DNA of 64,000 nt. Origin: an uncultured Enterobacteriaceae bacterium (GTDB taxonomy: Bacteria; Pseudomonadota; Gammaproteobacteria; Enterobacterales; Enterobacteriaceae). The stretch's first letter is position 1, and each line of letters opens with the position of its first letter. The notes beneath the pieces are model-generated. The model saw only the letters and a program-made list of their open reading frames with translations. It was not told where the DNA came from and ran no database searches. This document shows positions 26,985 through 35,487 of this stretch, piece after piece. The DNA is taken from positions 3,768 to 67,767 of the forward strand of contig CAKZHC010000051.1 of the NCBI GenBank assembly GCA_936920625.1, written 5' to 3'. The position numbers and the translations under genes were made by a program.

Positions 26985-28856
26985 TTATGCCAGCAGTAGC
27001 TGATTCATCCGGCGTATAAACTGGTTTGGATCTTCGAGTGCACCACGTTCAGCCAGTAACGCCTGATCCAGCAGCAAATTAACCCACTCACCAAACTGCG
27101 TTTCATCCTCAATATCAGCGATATGCTTCACCAGAGGATGAGCAGGATTAATTTCTAAGAGATATTTGACAGTCGGCACGTCCTGACCAGCCGCCGCAAA
27201 TAGTTTTGCCATCTGAGTACTCATTTCATTAGCATCTGTAGTCACAACAGCAGGTGAATCTGTCAGACGCTGCGTCAAACGGACCTCTTTCACCCTATCT
27301 CCGAGCAGACTCTTCACGCGCTCAACAAAAGGCTCCAGCGCTTTTTCTGCCTCTTTTTGTGACTCACTGCCCTCTTCGTCAGCCAGTTTGTCCAGAGATT
27401 CATCCGCTTTACTTACCGACTGAAAATTTTTGCCATCAAGTGCTGTCAGATAACTCATCATCCATTCATCTATACGATCCGAAAGCAGCAATACCTCAAT
27501 GCCTTTTTTACGAAATAGCTCCAGATGCGGACTATTTTTGGCGGCAGCATAGCTGTCCGCTGTGATGTAATAGATTTTTTCCTGGCCCTCGACCATCCGG
27601 GCAACATACGTTTCCAGCGATACATTTTGCGCAGCACTCTCGCTATGAGTTGAAGCAAAACGCAATAGTTTTGCTATCGCTTCATTATTCGCAGAATCCT
27701 CAGCAGGCCCCTCTTTCAGCACCAGACCAAACTGCTGCCAGAAAGTCAGATATTTTTCATTATCATCTTTAGCCACTTTATCCAGCATCTGAAGTACACG
27801 CCGGGTCAGTGCCCCTCGCAGAGTTTGCGTTACGCGGCTGTCCTGTAACAACTCACGGGATACATTAAGTGGTAAATCATTTGAATCAATCAGACCACGA
27901 ATAAAACGCAGATAGCCGGGCATAAAAACTTCAGCATCATCCATGATAAACACCCTCTGAACGTAGAGTTTCAGGCCATGTTTGTGGTCTCGGTTCCACA
28001 TATCCCAAGGCGCCTGAGAGGGAATATAGAGCAGGCTGGTGTATTCCTGCTTACCTTCTACCCGGTTATGACTCCAGGTAAGTGGGTCAGTGAAATCGTG
28101 CGAAATGTGCTTATAAAATTCCTTATACTCATCTTCACTGATGTCAGATCTGTTGCGAGTCCAGAGCGCCTGCGCTTTATTTATTTTTTCCCAAGTGGTG
28201 GTATTGTTCTCTTTGTCGTGATTTTCGATCTCAACTGGGAGGGCGATGTGATCAGAGTATTTGCTAATGATGCTACGCACCCGCCAGCTATCAAGAAAAT
28301 CATCTTCTCCTTCACGGAGGTGCAGAGTAATGTCAGTACCGCGGGTAGCTTTGGTTATATCTGCCAGTGTATATTCACCTTCACCAGATGATTCCCAAAA
28401 TACCCCCTGATCGGCATCAGCTCCTGCTGCACGAGTTTGCACGGTCACTTTATCTGCAACAATAAAGGCAGAATAGAAACCCACACCAAACTGGCCTATG
28501 AGTTGACTGTCTTTAGTCTGATCAGAACCTAACGAATCCAGAAAAGCTTTAGTACCTGATTTAGCAATAGTGCCAAGATTTTCGATAACCTCTTCTCGTG
28601 ACATGCCAATGCCATTATCACTCAGGGTCAATGTACGTTTATCTTTATCAACAGAAACACGGACACATAATTCCCCATCGCCTTCATAAAGTTCAGGAGC
28701 TGACAGCGCCCGAAAACGAAGTTTATCGGCAGCATCTGAGGCATTGGAGATAAGTTCTCTCAGAAAAATTTCTTTATTAGAATAAAGAGAGTGAATCATT
28801 AAATGCAGAAGCTGCTTAACTTCTGACTGAAAACCGCGCGTCTCTTGTCCTTTCAT
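26985..28856 (-). CDS. htpG: Chaperone protein HtpG (bacterial Hsp90)
   Basis: Cytosolic ATP-dependent chaperone dimer; 623 residues (E. coli 624). The start at 28856 gives MKGQETRGFQSEVKQLLHLM, identical in opening to E. coli; the frame is open 26 codons further but that part is not conserved. The GHKL ATP site is seen in ELISNASDAADK, DNGIGM, and GQFGVGFYSAF; the C-terminus RRMNQLLLA is complete. E. coli htpG is sigma-32 controlled; no heat-shock promoter was searched out with confidence here. Confidence 0.97.
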   Translation of the reverse strand: MKGQETRGFQSEVKQLLHLMIHSLYSNKEIFLRELISNASDAADKLRFRALSAPELYEGDGELCVRVSVDKDKRTLTLSDNGIGMSREEVIENLGTIAKSGTKAFLDSLGSDQTKDSQLIGQFGVGFYSAFIVADKVTVQTRAAGADADQGVFWESSGEGEYTLADITKATRGTDITLHLREGEDDFLDSWRVRSIISKYSDHIALPVEIENHDKENNTTTWEKINKAQALWTRNRSDISEDEYKEFYKHISHDFTDPLTWSHNRVEGKQEYTSLLYIPSQAPWDMWNRDHKHGLKLYVQRVFIMDDAEVFMPGYLRFIRGLIDSNDLPLNVSRELLQDSRVTQTLRGALTRRVLQMLDKVAKDDNEKYLTFWQQFGLVLKEGPAEDSANNEAIAKLLRFASTHSESAAQNVSLETYVARMVEGQEKIYYITADSYAAAKNSPHLELFRKKGIEVLLLSDRIDEWMMSYLTALDGKNFQSVSKADESLDKLADEEGSESQKEAEKALEPFVERVKSLLGDRVKEVRLTQRLTDSPAVVTTDANEMSTQMAKLFAAAGQDVPTVKYLLEINPAHPLVKHIADIEDETQFGEWVNLLLDQALLAERGALEDPNQFIRRMNQLLLA

Positions 28857-28963
28857 GGTGATGGTTACCTCAGCTGCAATTAGTTTATTCGCAAAGTCGA
28901 GGTTACAAATGGGGGAAACCACTGTTATTTTCAAGGGGGGTAATAGCGACTATTGCGAACTAA

Positions 28964-29569
28964 TTAACAGTTTATCCTCTGGCGGCCCACCAGCGAATGG
29001 GAAAGTGTCGTGCCATCAACCATGTCAAGTTCGCCACCGACAGGGACGCCATGGGCAATACGGCTGGCTCCTGTGCCATACTGATTGCACAATTCAGCAA
29101 TATAATTGGCTGTGGCCTCTCCCTCCACTGTGGGGTTAGTCGCCAGGATGACCTCAGAGAATGTCTCTTTTTGCAGCCGCTGTTCAAAACGATCAAGCCC
29201 AATATCGCGAGGGCCAATACCATCCAGCGGTGAAAGATGCCCCATAAGCACGAAGTAAAGACCTGCAAACTGACCTGTCTGTTCAATGGCATGAATATCG
29301 GCAGGACTCTCTACCACACAGATCTGGCCACTTTTATGACGGCGGGAGTTAGCACAAATAGCGCACATCTCCTGTTCGGTAAAGGTCCGGCAGTCAATAC
29401 AGTGGCCAATTTCGGACATTGCCCGCGTCAGAGCCTGAGCCAGCTGCATACCGCCACTACGATTACGTTGTAGCAGATGGAAAGCCATGCGCTGCGCCGA
29501 TTTTGGACCAACCCCCGGCAAAGAACGCAGCAATGCTATAAGAGATTCAAGAAGCGTGCTACCTTGCAT
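28964..29569 (-). CDS. recR: Recombination mediator RecR
   Basis: Works with RecF/RecO to load RecA at gaps. Length 201 residues, as in E. coli. A helix-hairpin-helix (LRSLPGVGPKSAQRMAFHLL) comes first, then the zinc finger (CIDCRTF, then CAIC) and a TOPRIM domain (ICVVESPADIHAIEQTG). The ATG overlaps the ybaB stop (TAATG at 29567-29571), continuing the dnaX-ybaB-recR operon. Confidence 0.97.
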   Translation of the reverse strand: MQGSTLLESLIALLRSLPGVGPKSAQRMAFHLLQRNRSGGMQLAQALTRAMSEIGHCIDCRTFTEQEMCAICANSRRHKSGQICVVESPADIHAIEQTGQFAGLYFVLMGHLSPLDGIGPRDIGLDRFEQRLQKETFSEVILATNPTVEGEATANYIAELCNQYGTGASRIAHGVPVGGELDMVDGTTLSHSLVGRQRINC

Positions 29570-29898
29570 TAAAAGGGCATCTTAAAGCCAGGTGGCAGCT
29601 GCATACTGGCTGAAACAGAGGCCATTCTCTCTTTTTGCGCTTCTTCAATACGGTGGGAAGCGTCATTAAAGGCGGCAGCGATCAAATCTTCCAGCAATTC
29701 TTTATCATCCTCCAGCAAGCTGGGGTCGATGAACACGCGTAAGCAGTTATGTTTACCGTCCAGAGTGACCTGCACCATATCAGCCCCGGCATTACCGGTA
29801 ACTTTCAGTGCAGCAATCTCAGTCTGTACTTTGTTCATATCTTCCTGCATTTTCTGAGCCTGCTTCATCAGATTGCCCATACCACCTTTACCAAACAT
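29569..29898 (-). CDS. ybaB: Nucleoid-associated protein YbaB/EbfC
   Basis: Small DNA-binding dimer, 109 residues as in E. coli. It begins MFGKGGMGNLMKQAQKMQED; VTLDGKHNCLRVFIDPSLLEDDKELLEDLIAAAFNDA-type core is complete. It lies between dnaX (50 bp upstream) and recR (1-nt overlap), the standard arrangement. Confidence 0.96.
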   Translation of the reverse strand: MFGKGGMGNLMKQAQKMQEDMNKVQTEIAALKVTGNAGADMVQVTLDGKHNCLRVFIDPSLLEDDKELLEDLIAAAFNDASHRIEEAQKERMASVSASMQLPPGFKMPF

Positions 29899-29947
29899 AA
29901 TTTTTTCTCTTAGCTCAGGCCACTTCGTAAACTAAAGCGGCATATTA

Positions 29948-31849
29948 TTAAACCGGTCGGATACTCTCTTCATCGACAACTGCATCGAACTTGCAACAGA
30001 ATGTCTTGATATGATTATCCGTGCTAATTGACTGACGCGCCCGCGTCAGTTTTTCCTCATAAATCATCTTACGCAACTCAAGCGGCGTTTTAACCGCTGG
30101 ATTATCATCTTCCACGATATGCAATTCAAGAGAACGACCTGCCTGCTCGCTTAGCGCTTCTGTTAATAATTGCCGTGCACTGGATGAGTTGAGATGGCGA
30201 TGAGCACTTCGCAAATGCAGGGAAAGCCCATGTTCCGTCTCTTCCAGCCAAGTATTGAGTGCCAGCTGTTGTACTAGTCTGGAAACAGGCAGACTAAAAA
30301 TACGGGCGGCCCAGGGATCGCGCTGCTGCATTTCCAGCGTCAGCTGTGCAATGAGCTTATGGTCCTTATCTTGTTCAAACGCCTCGCGGAGTGTTTCCGG
30401 TGTAACAGTCGGTGATGATTCTGTCTCTGCCTGTGCCCGCCAGCGATAACGCTCTTTTTTCTGCGCTACTGACGCCTCTCCGGGAGTAGCAGGTTGTGAT
30501 TTTACTGTCATCTCCGGGGCAAGCCCTCCTGGCTTCTGACTAACCGGCCGCGTTCTCGCCGCCGGTTCACTCTTTTTTGCGTTACCGCCTCGCTGCCGTG
30601 AAAGCTGAGTCCGGGCTTTTAGCAACTGACTGGTGGTATCAGGGAGAGAAGATGAAGAGCCGCTATCCTGGTCCGGTGCAATAGCTGGTGATACAATCTC
30701 AGCCACAGAAGCACGTTCGGCCTCTTCTGACGGGCGTTTTATAACAGCAGATTCCGTTATCATCTGCTGTGGATGAAACGCCAGCGCACGAAGCAACGTC
30801 ATCTCGATGCCCATGCGTGGATCTGGCGCATAGGGAAGCTCTTTACGTCCAACCAGCAGTGTCTGATAGTAAAGTTGTACCTCTGCTGGTGGAAGCGTTC
30901 TGGCCAGTTCTCGTAAACGCTCCTCCTGTAGAGTGCCATCACGCTGCACACCGGGGAGCATCTGAGTCATCGCAATCTTATGCAACCACGACAGCATCTC
31001 TGCCAGTAAGGTCTCCCATACGACACCGCGACTGGCAGCCTGCTCTAATAATGTCATAGTGCCCTGAGCGTCAGCTTTCACCAGCGCTTCTACCAACGCC
31101 AGCGGTTGATCATCATCCAAAGTACCGAGCATAGTACTTACCACTACAGCCGTGATCTGCCCCTGCCCCAGCGCAATAGCCTGATCGGTTAAACTCAGAC
31201 CATCACGCATACTGCCATCGGCTGCCCGTGCCAGAAGCTGCAATGCACGCGGCTCTGCCACAACAGACTCCTGCTCCAGAACATATTCCAGTTGTTGACG
31301 AATCTGCTCTGGCGTCAGCACTTTTAAATGAAACTGAAGGCAGCGTGACAGGATTGTGATCGGCAGTTTTTGTGGGTCAGTTGTAGCCAGCAAAAATTTG
31401 ACATGGTCAGGAGGCTCCTCCAGTGTTTTTAGCAGCGCATTGAAGCTGTGTCTGGAAAGCATGTGAACTTCATCGATCAGATAGATCTTAAAACGCCCAC
31501 AAGAGGGCGCATATTGCACGTTATCGAGCAGTTCGCGCGTGTCTTCGACTTTGGTACGCGATGCTGCGTCAATCTCTAGTAAATCGACGAAACGCCCCTG
31601 TTCAATCTCACGGCAACTGCCACACTGACCACAGGGAGAAGCCGTGATGCCGGCTTCGCAATTTAACCCCTTGGCCAACAAACGTGCAATCGTTGTTTTA
31701 CCAACGCCCCGTGTCCCGGAAAACAGATAAGCGTGATGAATACGCCCCAATGACAGGCCATTGGCCAGCGCTGTTAGCACATGTTGTTGGCCCACAACAT
31801 CGGTAAAAGCTTGTGGACGCCACTTACGGGCAAGTACCTTATAGCTCAT
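29948..31849 (-). CDS. dnaX: DNA polymerase III subunits tau and gamma
   Basis: Clamp-loader ATPase; tau also links the two polymerase cores. Length 633 residues from the ATG at 31849 (MSYKVLARKWRPQ; E. coli tau has 643). Walker A is GTRGVGKT; the zinc cysteines follow in NCEAGITASPCGQCGSC; DEVHMLS is Walker B. Domain IV-V linker is more diverged than the ATPase. A complete programmed -1 frameshift signal at codons 424-426 would give a 427-residue gamma. The C-terminus ends EESIRPV, like E. coli. Confidence 0.97.
   Translation of the reverse strand: MSYKVLARKWRPQAFTDVVGQQHVLTALANGLSLGRIHHAYLFSGTRGVGKTTIARLLAKGLNCEAGITASPCGQCGSCREIEQGRFVDLLEIDAASRTKVEDTRELLDNVQYAPSCGRFKIYLIDEVHMLSRHSFNALLKTLEEPPDHVKFLLATTDPQKLPITILSRCLQFHLKVLTPEQIRQQLEYVLEQESVVAEPRALQLLARAADGSMRDGLSLTDQAIALGQGQITAVVVSTMLGTLDDDQPLALVEALVKADAQGTMTLLEQAASRGVVWETLLAEMLSWLHKIAMTQMLPGVQRDGTLQEERLRELARTLPPAEVQLYYQTLLVGRKELPYAPDPRMGIEMTLLRALAFHPQQMITESAVIKRPSEEAERASVAEIVSPAIAPDQDSGSSSSLPDTTSQLLKARTQLSRQRGGNAKKSEPAARTRPVSQKPGGLAPEMTVKSQPATPGEASVAQKKERYRWRAQAETESSPTVTPETLREAFEQDKDHKLIAQLTLEMQQRDPWAARIFSLPVSRLVQQLALNTWLEETEHGLSLHLRSAHRHLNSSSARQLLTEALSEQAGRSLELHIVEDDNPAVKTPLELRKMIYEEKLTRARQSISTDNHIKTFCCKFDAVVDEESIRPV
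30543..30593 (-). promoter_or_regulatory. dnaX: dnaX programmed -1 ribosomal frameshift signal
   Basis: All three E. coli elements are present on the coding strand: an internal Shine-Dalgarno (GCGAGG, 30588-30593), the slippery heptamer A-AAA-AAG (30572-30578), and a stem-loop just after (ACCGGC/GCCGGT plus a 3-bp inner stem above a G-G mismatch, loop AGAA, 30543-30566). After slipping, codons read GAG then TGA, ending gamma after residue 427. Confidence 0.88.
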
Positions 31850-31935
31850 TAACATCAGGAGAAGTTGTCTGTACTGATAGATTATGCTACCACAGCCTTA
31901 CTCTTACAGCGAGAACGAGATCGTAGTCTGGACAA

Positions 31936-32487
31936 TTAGTGTCCAGAAAAATTTATAAGGCTGTGACTCTCAATGCCTAACTTTTTCAACCGGGCTTCAC
32001 CGCCAAGATCACAGAGATTGATAATAAAAGCAGCGTGACTCACTATGCCTCCCGCCCGGCGGATCAGTTTTGCCGTTGCCTCAATCGTGCCCCCTGTGGC
32101 CAGCAAATCATCGACAATCAGGACTTTTTCACCGGGCCTGACAGCTCCCTGTTGTAATTCCAAAGAGTCACGGCCATATTCTAGCTCATAGCTTTCAGAA
32201 AGTATTTTGCCGGGAAGCTTACCCGGCTTGCGCACTGCCACAAAACCAACACCCAGCCCCAGTGCAACGGGAGCACCAAATAAAAAACCTCGCGCTTCAG
32301 TCCCGGCAACCTTGTTGACTCCCTTGGAGAGAAAATAAGCAACCAGTAAATCTATACTGAGTGTAAACGCTTTTGGATCTGCCAGCATGCTAGTGATATC
32401 GCGAAAAAGAATGCCGGGTCTGGGGTAATCGGGAATACTGTTGATAGTACTTTTAAGAAACTGAATCTGCTGAGGGTTCGCGATCAT
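31936..32487 (-). CDS. apt: Adenine phosphoribosyltransferase
   Basis: Purine salvage enzyme making AMP from adenine and PRPP; 183 residues as in E. coli. The start at 32487 (MIANPQQIQFLKSTI) fits E. coli; the frame is open upstream to 32604 but that part is hydrophobic and not conserved. GTEARGFLFG and the PRPP loop VLIVDDLLATGGT are intact. E. coli ybaN, next to apt, is not found. Confidence 0.95.
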   Translation of the reverse strand: MIANPQQIQFLKSTINSIPDYPRPGILFRDITSMLADPKAFTLSIDLLVAYFLSKGVNKVAGTEARGFLFGAPVALGLGVGFVAVRKPGKLPGKILSESYELEYGRDSLELQQGAVRPGEKVLIVDDLLATGGTIEATAKLIRRAGGIVSHAAFIINLCDLGGEARLKKLGIESHSLINFSGH

Positions 32488-33327
32488 GATGTTGGCCTGA
32501 AGAATCGGATTCGATATTTGCGAGGTCCCACTGTTAAAGCAAAAATTGCTGAAATCAATCAGCCAACTTGTTATCAGGAGAAAAACGCACGCTAAAGCGC
32601 CCAAATTTATGTAAATCGCCGCATGATTGCAACCATATTTATATTATTTCATCACACACTTCTTTGCATATCTGATGAAACCAGCCCACCGCCTGAGCCG
32701 TAAGAAAAAATAACCATTATTTGCCAAACAGTGCGCAGTGCATACGCAGCCTCAAAAGTCAGAACGTAAGGACACTATCAGAGTAACAGCAAAGTTATGT
32801 TTGCCATCTGAACTCTGGTAGCACCTGAGGTCAGACAATCACAGATGCTGATGCCGTAATGCATGAAACTATCACCTCAGTGAAGAATTTTCCTGGTAGT
32901 ATCTGCATTGGGCAAAATAGTATTTTATACTCTCGTAAACTAACCTGAAATCACTATTTATTACCCAAACAACGATGAAAAGTGCGCGAAGGAAACGTTG
33001 AATAACCTCAGGCAGTTGAGCCAGATGGCCATATTAGGAATATTATCAGGGATTGAACAGGCTATTAAACTGCGCAGAGAATACTGAAAGTTACAGAATT
33101 GAGGTGAAGTGCGCCTTCATCAGCCCTGAATTGTTTGATTATGTTTATTATGGTTAGTAATATAGCTTTTATACTAATAATTTTCAGATTTACCGGGCAA
33201 ATGGCAGCTTACTGTCAGACATCAGACAGGTGAAAGCAACCCGCTCAGAACTCTACTTAGTGGTAACCTGCGCCTTATTGAACTGTAAGTTTTCATTTCT
33301 TAAGTTACCAAAAAAGGAGGAGTTCTG
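32488..33327. other. Gene-free region where ybaN and priC would lie
   Basis: About 840 bp upstream of apt. E. coli has ybaN and priC between apt and ybaM. No convincing remnant of either was identified, only short frames with stops. The apt promoter should be near 32490-32700. Confidence 0.4.
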
Positions 33328-33492
33328 TTGCTGAAAAATGCCCTTGCTGAAGTCAAATTAGCCGTTGACCTAATCATGTTGCTGGAAGTAAATAATGTTA
33401 GTATCGATACGGTTCTCACCGCGCTTGAGATGGTTCGTAAAGATTATGAAAAAAAACGAGCCACTCTTCAGGATGATGATAAAGAGGGCTGA
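33328..33492 (+). CDS. rsmS: RsmS (YbaM) small protein
   Basis: 54 residues, recognised by AEVKLAVDLIMLLEVNNVS, then TALEMVRKDYEKK, matching E. coli YbaM almost in full (same length class, 53). It starts at TTG, with an excellent AAGGAGGAG six bases upstream; no ATG is available at the N-terminus. The E. coli protein is reported to affect pleiotropic regulation (RsmS in Pectobacterium). Its last 25 nt overlap the convergent acrR gene end. Confidence 0.88.
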   Translation: MLKNALAEVKLAVDLIMLLEVNNVSIDTVLTALEMVRKDYEKKRATLQDDDKEG

Positions 33493-34118
33493 GTCAGCGT
33501 CGGGCTGTACTGCAGCATTTCAATCAGGGTAGCGACTAACAAAGACGCTTCCCCGGCCAGGTCAAAACTGTCAGGCATAAACAACCAGTTTTCAATCAAT
33601 CCTGTTATATAAGCACGTATAATTACGGCTGCCCGCCGGATTGTTAAACCTTCAGAGAATTGTCCGGCGGCTATACACTGCTTAAGAGTAATTTCAATTT
33701 TATCATAACATTCAAGATAGAAACTTCTCTGCATAACATGCAGTGTCTTCATTTCACCAACGAATTCACATTTGTGGAACATAATTTCTGAAACCTGGCG
33801 CCGACGTTGATCCTCTGCGGTTGTCTTGAGAACGTAGACAAGCATGTCCCGCAACACAGCAACTGGATCTGATGGGTGCTTTAACCGATACGCTTGTGCC
33901 TGATTTTCTAGCAAAGAGTCCGACTGAGTAAGGAGCTCATTTAGTAAATCTGTTTTGTTTTTAAAATGCCAGTAAATGGCCCCACGGGTGACACCTGCTG
34001 CACAAGCGATATCTGCTAAAGACGTTGCAGACACACCAAACTCAGAAAAACAGGAAACAGCAGCATCAATAATCTGGTTTCTTGTCTCTGTCGCCTGTTG
34101 TTTGGTTTTTCGTGCCAT
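33468..34118 (-). CDS. acrR: TetR-family repressor AcrR
   Basis: Represses acrAB and itself; 216 residues (E. coli 215). The start at 34118 gives MARKTKQQATETRNQIIDAA, as in E. coli. The HTH region reads TSLADIACAAGVTRGAIYWHF; the ligand-binding core and ENWLFMPDSFDL are conserved. It is divergent from acrA and a near-perfect operator lies between. The gene is intact although its main target operon is broken. mscK, beside it in E. coli, is missing. Confidence 0.95.
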   Translation of the reverse strand: MARKTKQQATETRNQIIDAAVSCFSEFGVSATSLADIACAAGVTRGAIYWHFKNKTDLLNELLTQSDSLLENQAQAYRLKHPSDPVAVLRDMLVYVLKTTAEDQRRRQVSEIMFHKCEFVGEMKTLHVMQRSFYLECYDKIEITLKQCIAAGQFSEGLTIRRAAVIIRAYITGLIENWLFMPDSFDLAGEASLLVATLIEMLQYSPTLTQPSLSSS

Positions 34119-34148
34119 AAGAAATGTGATTTTACATTTATTGTAATT

Positions 34149-34172
34149 TACATACATTCAAGAATGTATGTA
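34149..34172. promoter_or_regulatory. AcrR operator
   Basis: A 24-bp palindrome with arms TACATACATTC and GAATGTATGTA around a 2-bp centre, in the acrR-acrA intergenic region. It matches the known E. coli AcrR operator except at the centre. It overlaps where acrAB and acrR promoters should lie. Confidence 0.9.
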
Positions 34173-34258
34173 ATATATCATAATAGCTAGTTTTATAACA
34201 GTATACGGAGATAGCAATTTTTGTGCTCCATACTGAACAGAACATTGGAGGTTTATTT

Positions 34259-35462
34259 ATGGTTAAAAAACAAAGGGTTACGTTTGTAGCCCTTGTTGTA
34301 ATACTCTCAAGCAGTATGATGCTGGCAGCATGTGACAATAATACACATACCGCCTCACATCAAGCGCCTGAAGTAGGTGTAGTGACATTAAAGAGTACAT
34401 CGCTAACTATCACCACTGACCTTCCCGGCCGGACTTCCCCATTTCGTATTGCGGAAATCCGCCCACAAGTATCCGGTATTATTCTTAAACGTAATTTCAC
34501 CGAAGGCAGCGAAATTAAAGCAGGCGAGTCGCTATATCAGATTGATCCAGCGACTTATAAGGCAGATTACGATAAAGCTAAAGGCGATCTTGCTCAGGCC
34601 CAGGCTAATGCCTAGGTTGCAGCCATGACACTGAAACGTTACAAAACGCTGCTACATACTCACTATATTAGTCAGCAAGACTATGATAATGCCTCGGGTA
34701 CAGCAGCTCAGACTGCCGCTGCGGTAAAGATAGCACAGGCAGCGGTGGAATCGGCGCGCATCAGTCTGGCATATACCAAAGTCAAGTCGCCTATCGATGG
34801 CCGTATTGGTAAATCTTCAGTAACATGAGGGTGCGCTAGTGAATTCTGGTCAGGCCAGTCCGCTGTCAACCGTTCAGCAGCTTGATCCCATTTATGTCGA
34901 CGTGACCCAACCCAGCAGTGACTATATAAGGCTTCGCCGCCAGCTCGAAGAGGGTAGATTAAGCAACAGCAAGGTAAAGCCCAAGTTAAGCTGATAACAC
35001 AGGATAGCAAAGAGTATTCCCAGCCAAGTACGCTGGAATTCTCAGACGTGACAGTTGATCAAACTACTGGATCCATCACACTGCGCGCTATTTTTCCAAA
35101 TCCTCAGCATCATCTGCTACCGGGAATGTTCGTTCGTGCCCGTCTGGAAGAAGGAACTAATCCCGATGCACTTCTCGTGTCGTGCCCCAGCAGGCGGTGA
35201 CCCGCACGCCAGCAGGTCAGGCAACTACAATGGTGGTCGGTACTGATAATAAAGTCACCAGTCGCATTATCAAAGCAAAGCAGAGCAAGCAATCGGCGAC
35301 AAATGGCTCGTCACCAGTGGATTAAAAAACGGTGACCGTGTCATTGTTACCGGATTACAACGTGTAAAACCCGGCATGCAGGTGGAACCAAAAGAGATGG
35401 GTGGCCAGGCGCAAAATGACCAGGCTTCACCCACTAAGACATCATCTGAGCAGAGTAAATAA
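34259..35462 (+). pseudogene. acrA: Multidrug efflux adaptor AcrA, broken at five places
   Basis: Homologue of the periplasmic lipoprotein adaptor AcrA. GGAGG precedes the ATG at 34259; the signal and lipobox (LAAC) are present. Lesions: TAG at 34613-34615 where Gln is expected; +1 nt near 34825; -1 nt near 34961 (TTAAGC for TTAAAGC); a 5-bp tandem duplication TCGTG at 35175-35184; a 5-bp tandem duplication AAAGC at 35272-35281. Correcting each restores AcrA-like sequence throughout, and 1204 nt total fits the net +10. Stretches such as GKAQVKLITQDSKEY and LEFSDVTVDQTTGSITLRA are excellent. Clearly dead. Confidence 0.95.
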
Positions 35463-35487
35463 GCCTCAATTAAGGAACCGTTGATTC

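Noticed and set aside
32950..33320. priC remnant upstream of rsmS
   Set aside because: A few residues could be aligned to the PriC C-terminus, but no stretch was convincing.
34613..34615. Recoding of TAG (suppressor tRNA or unusual amino acid) in acrA and ybaV
   Set aside because: acrA has four further frame-breaking lesions and other genes use ordinary stops; simple nonsense mutation explains both.
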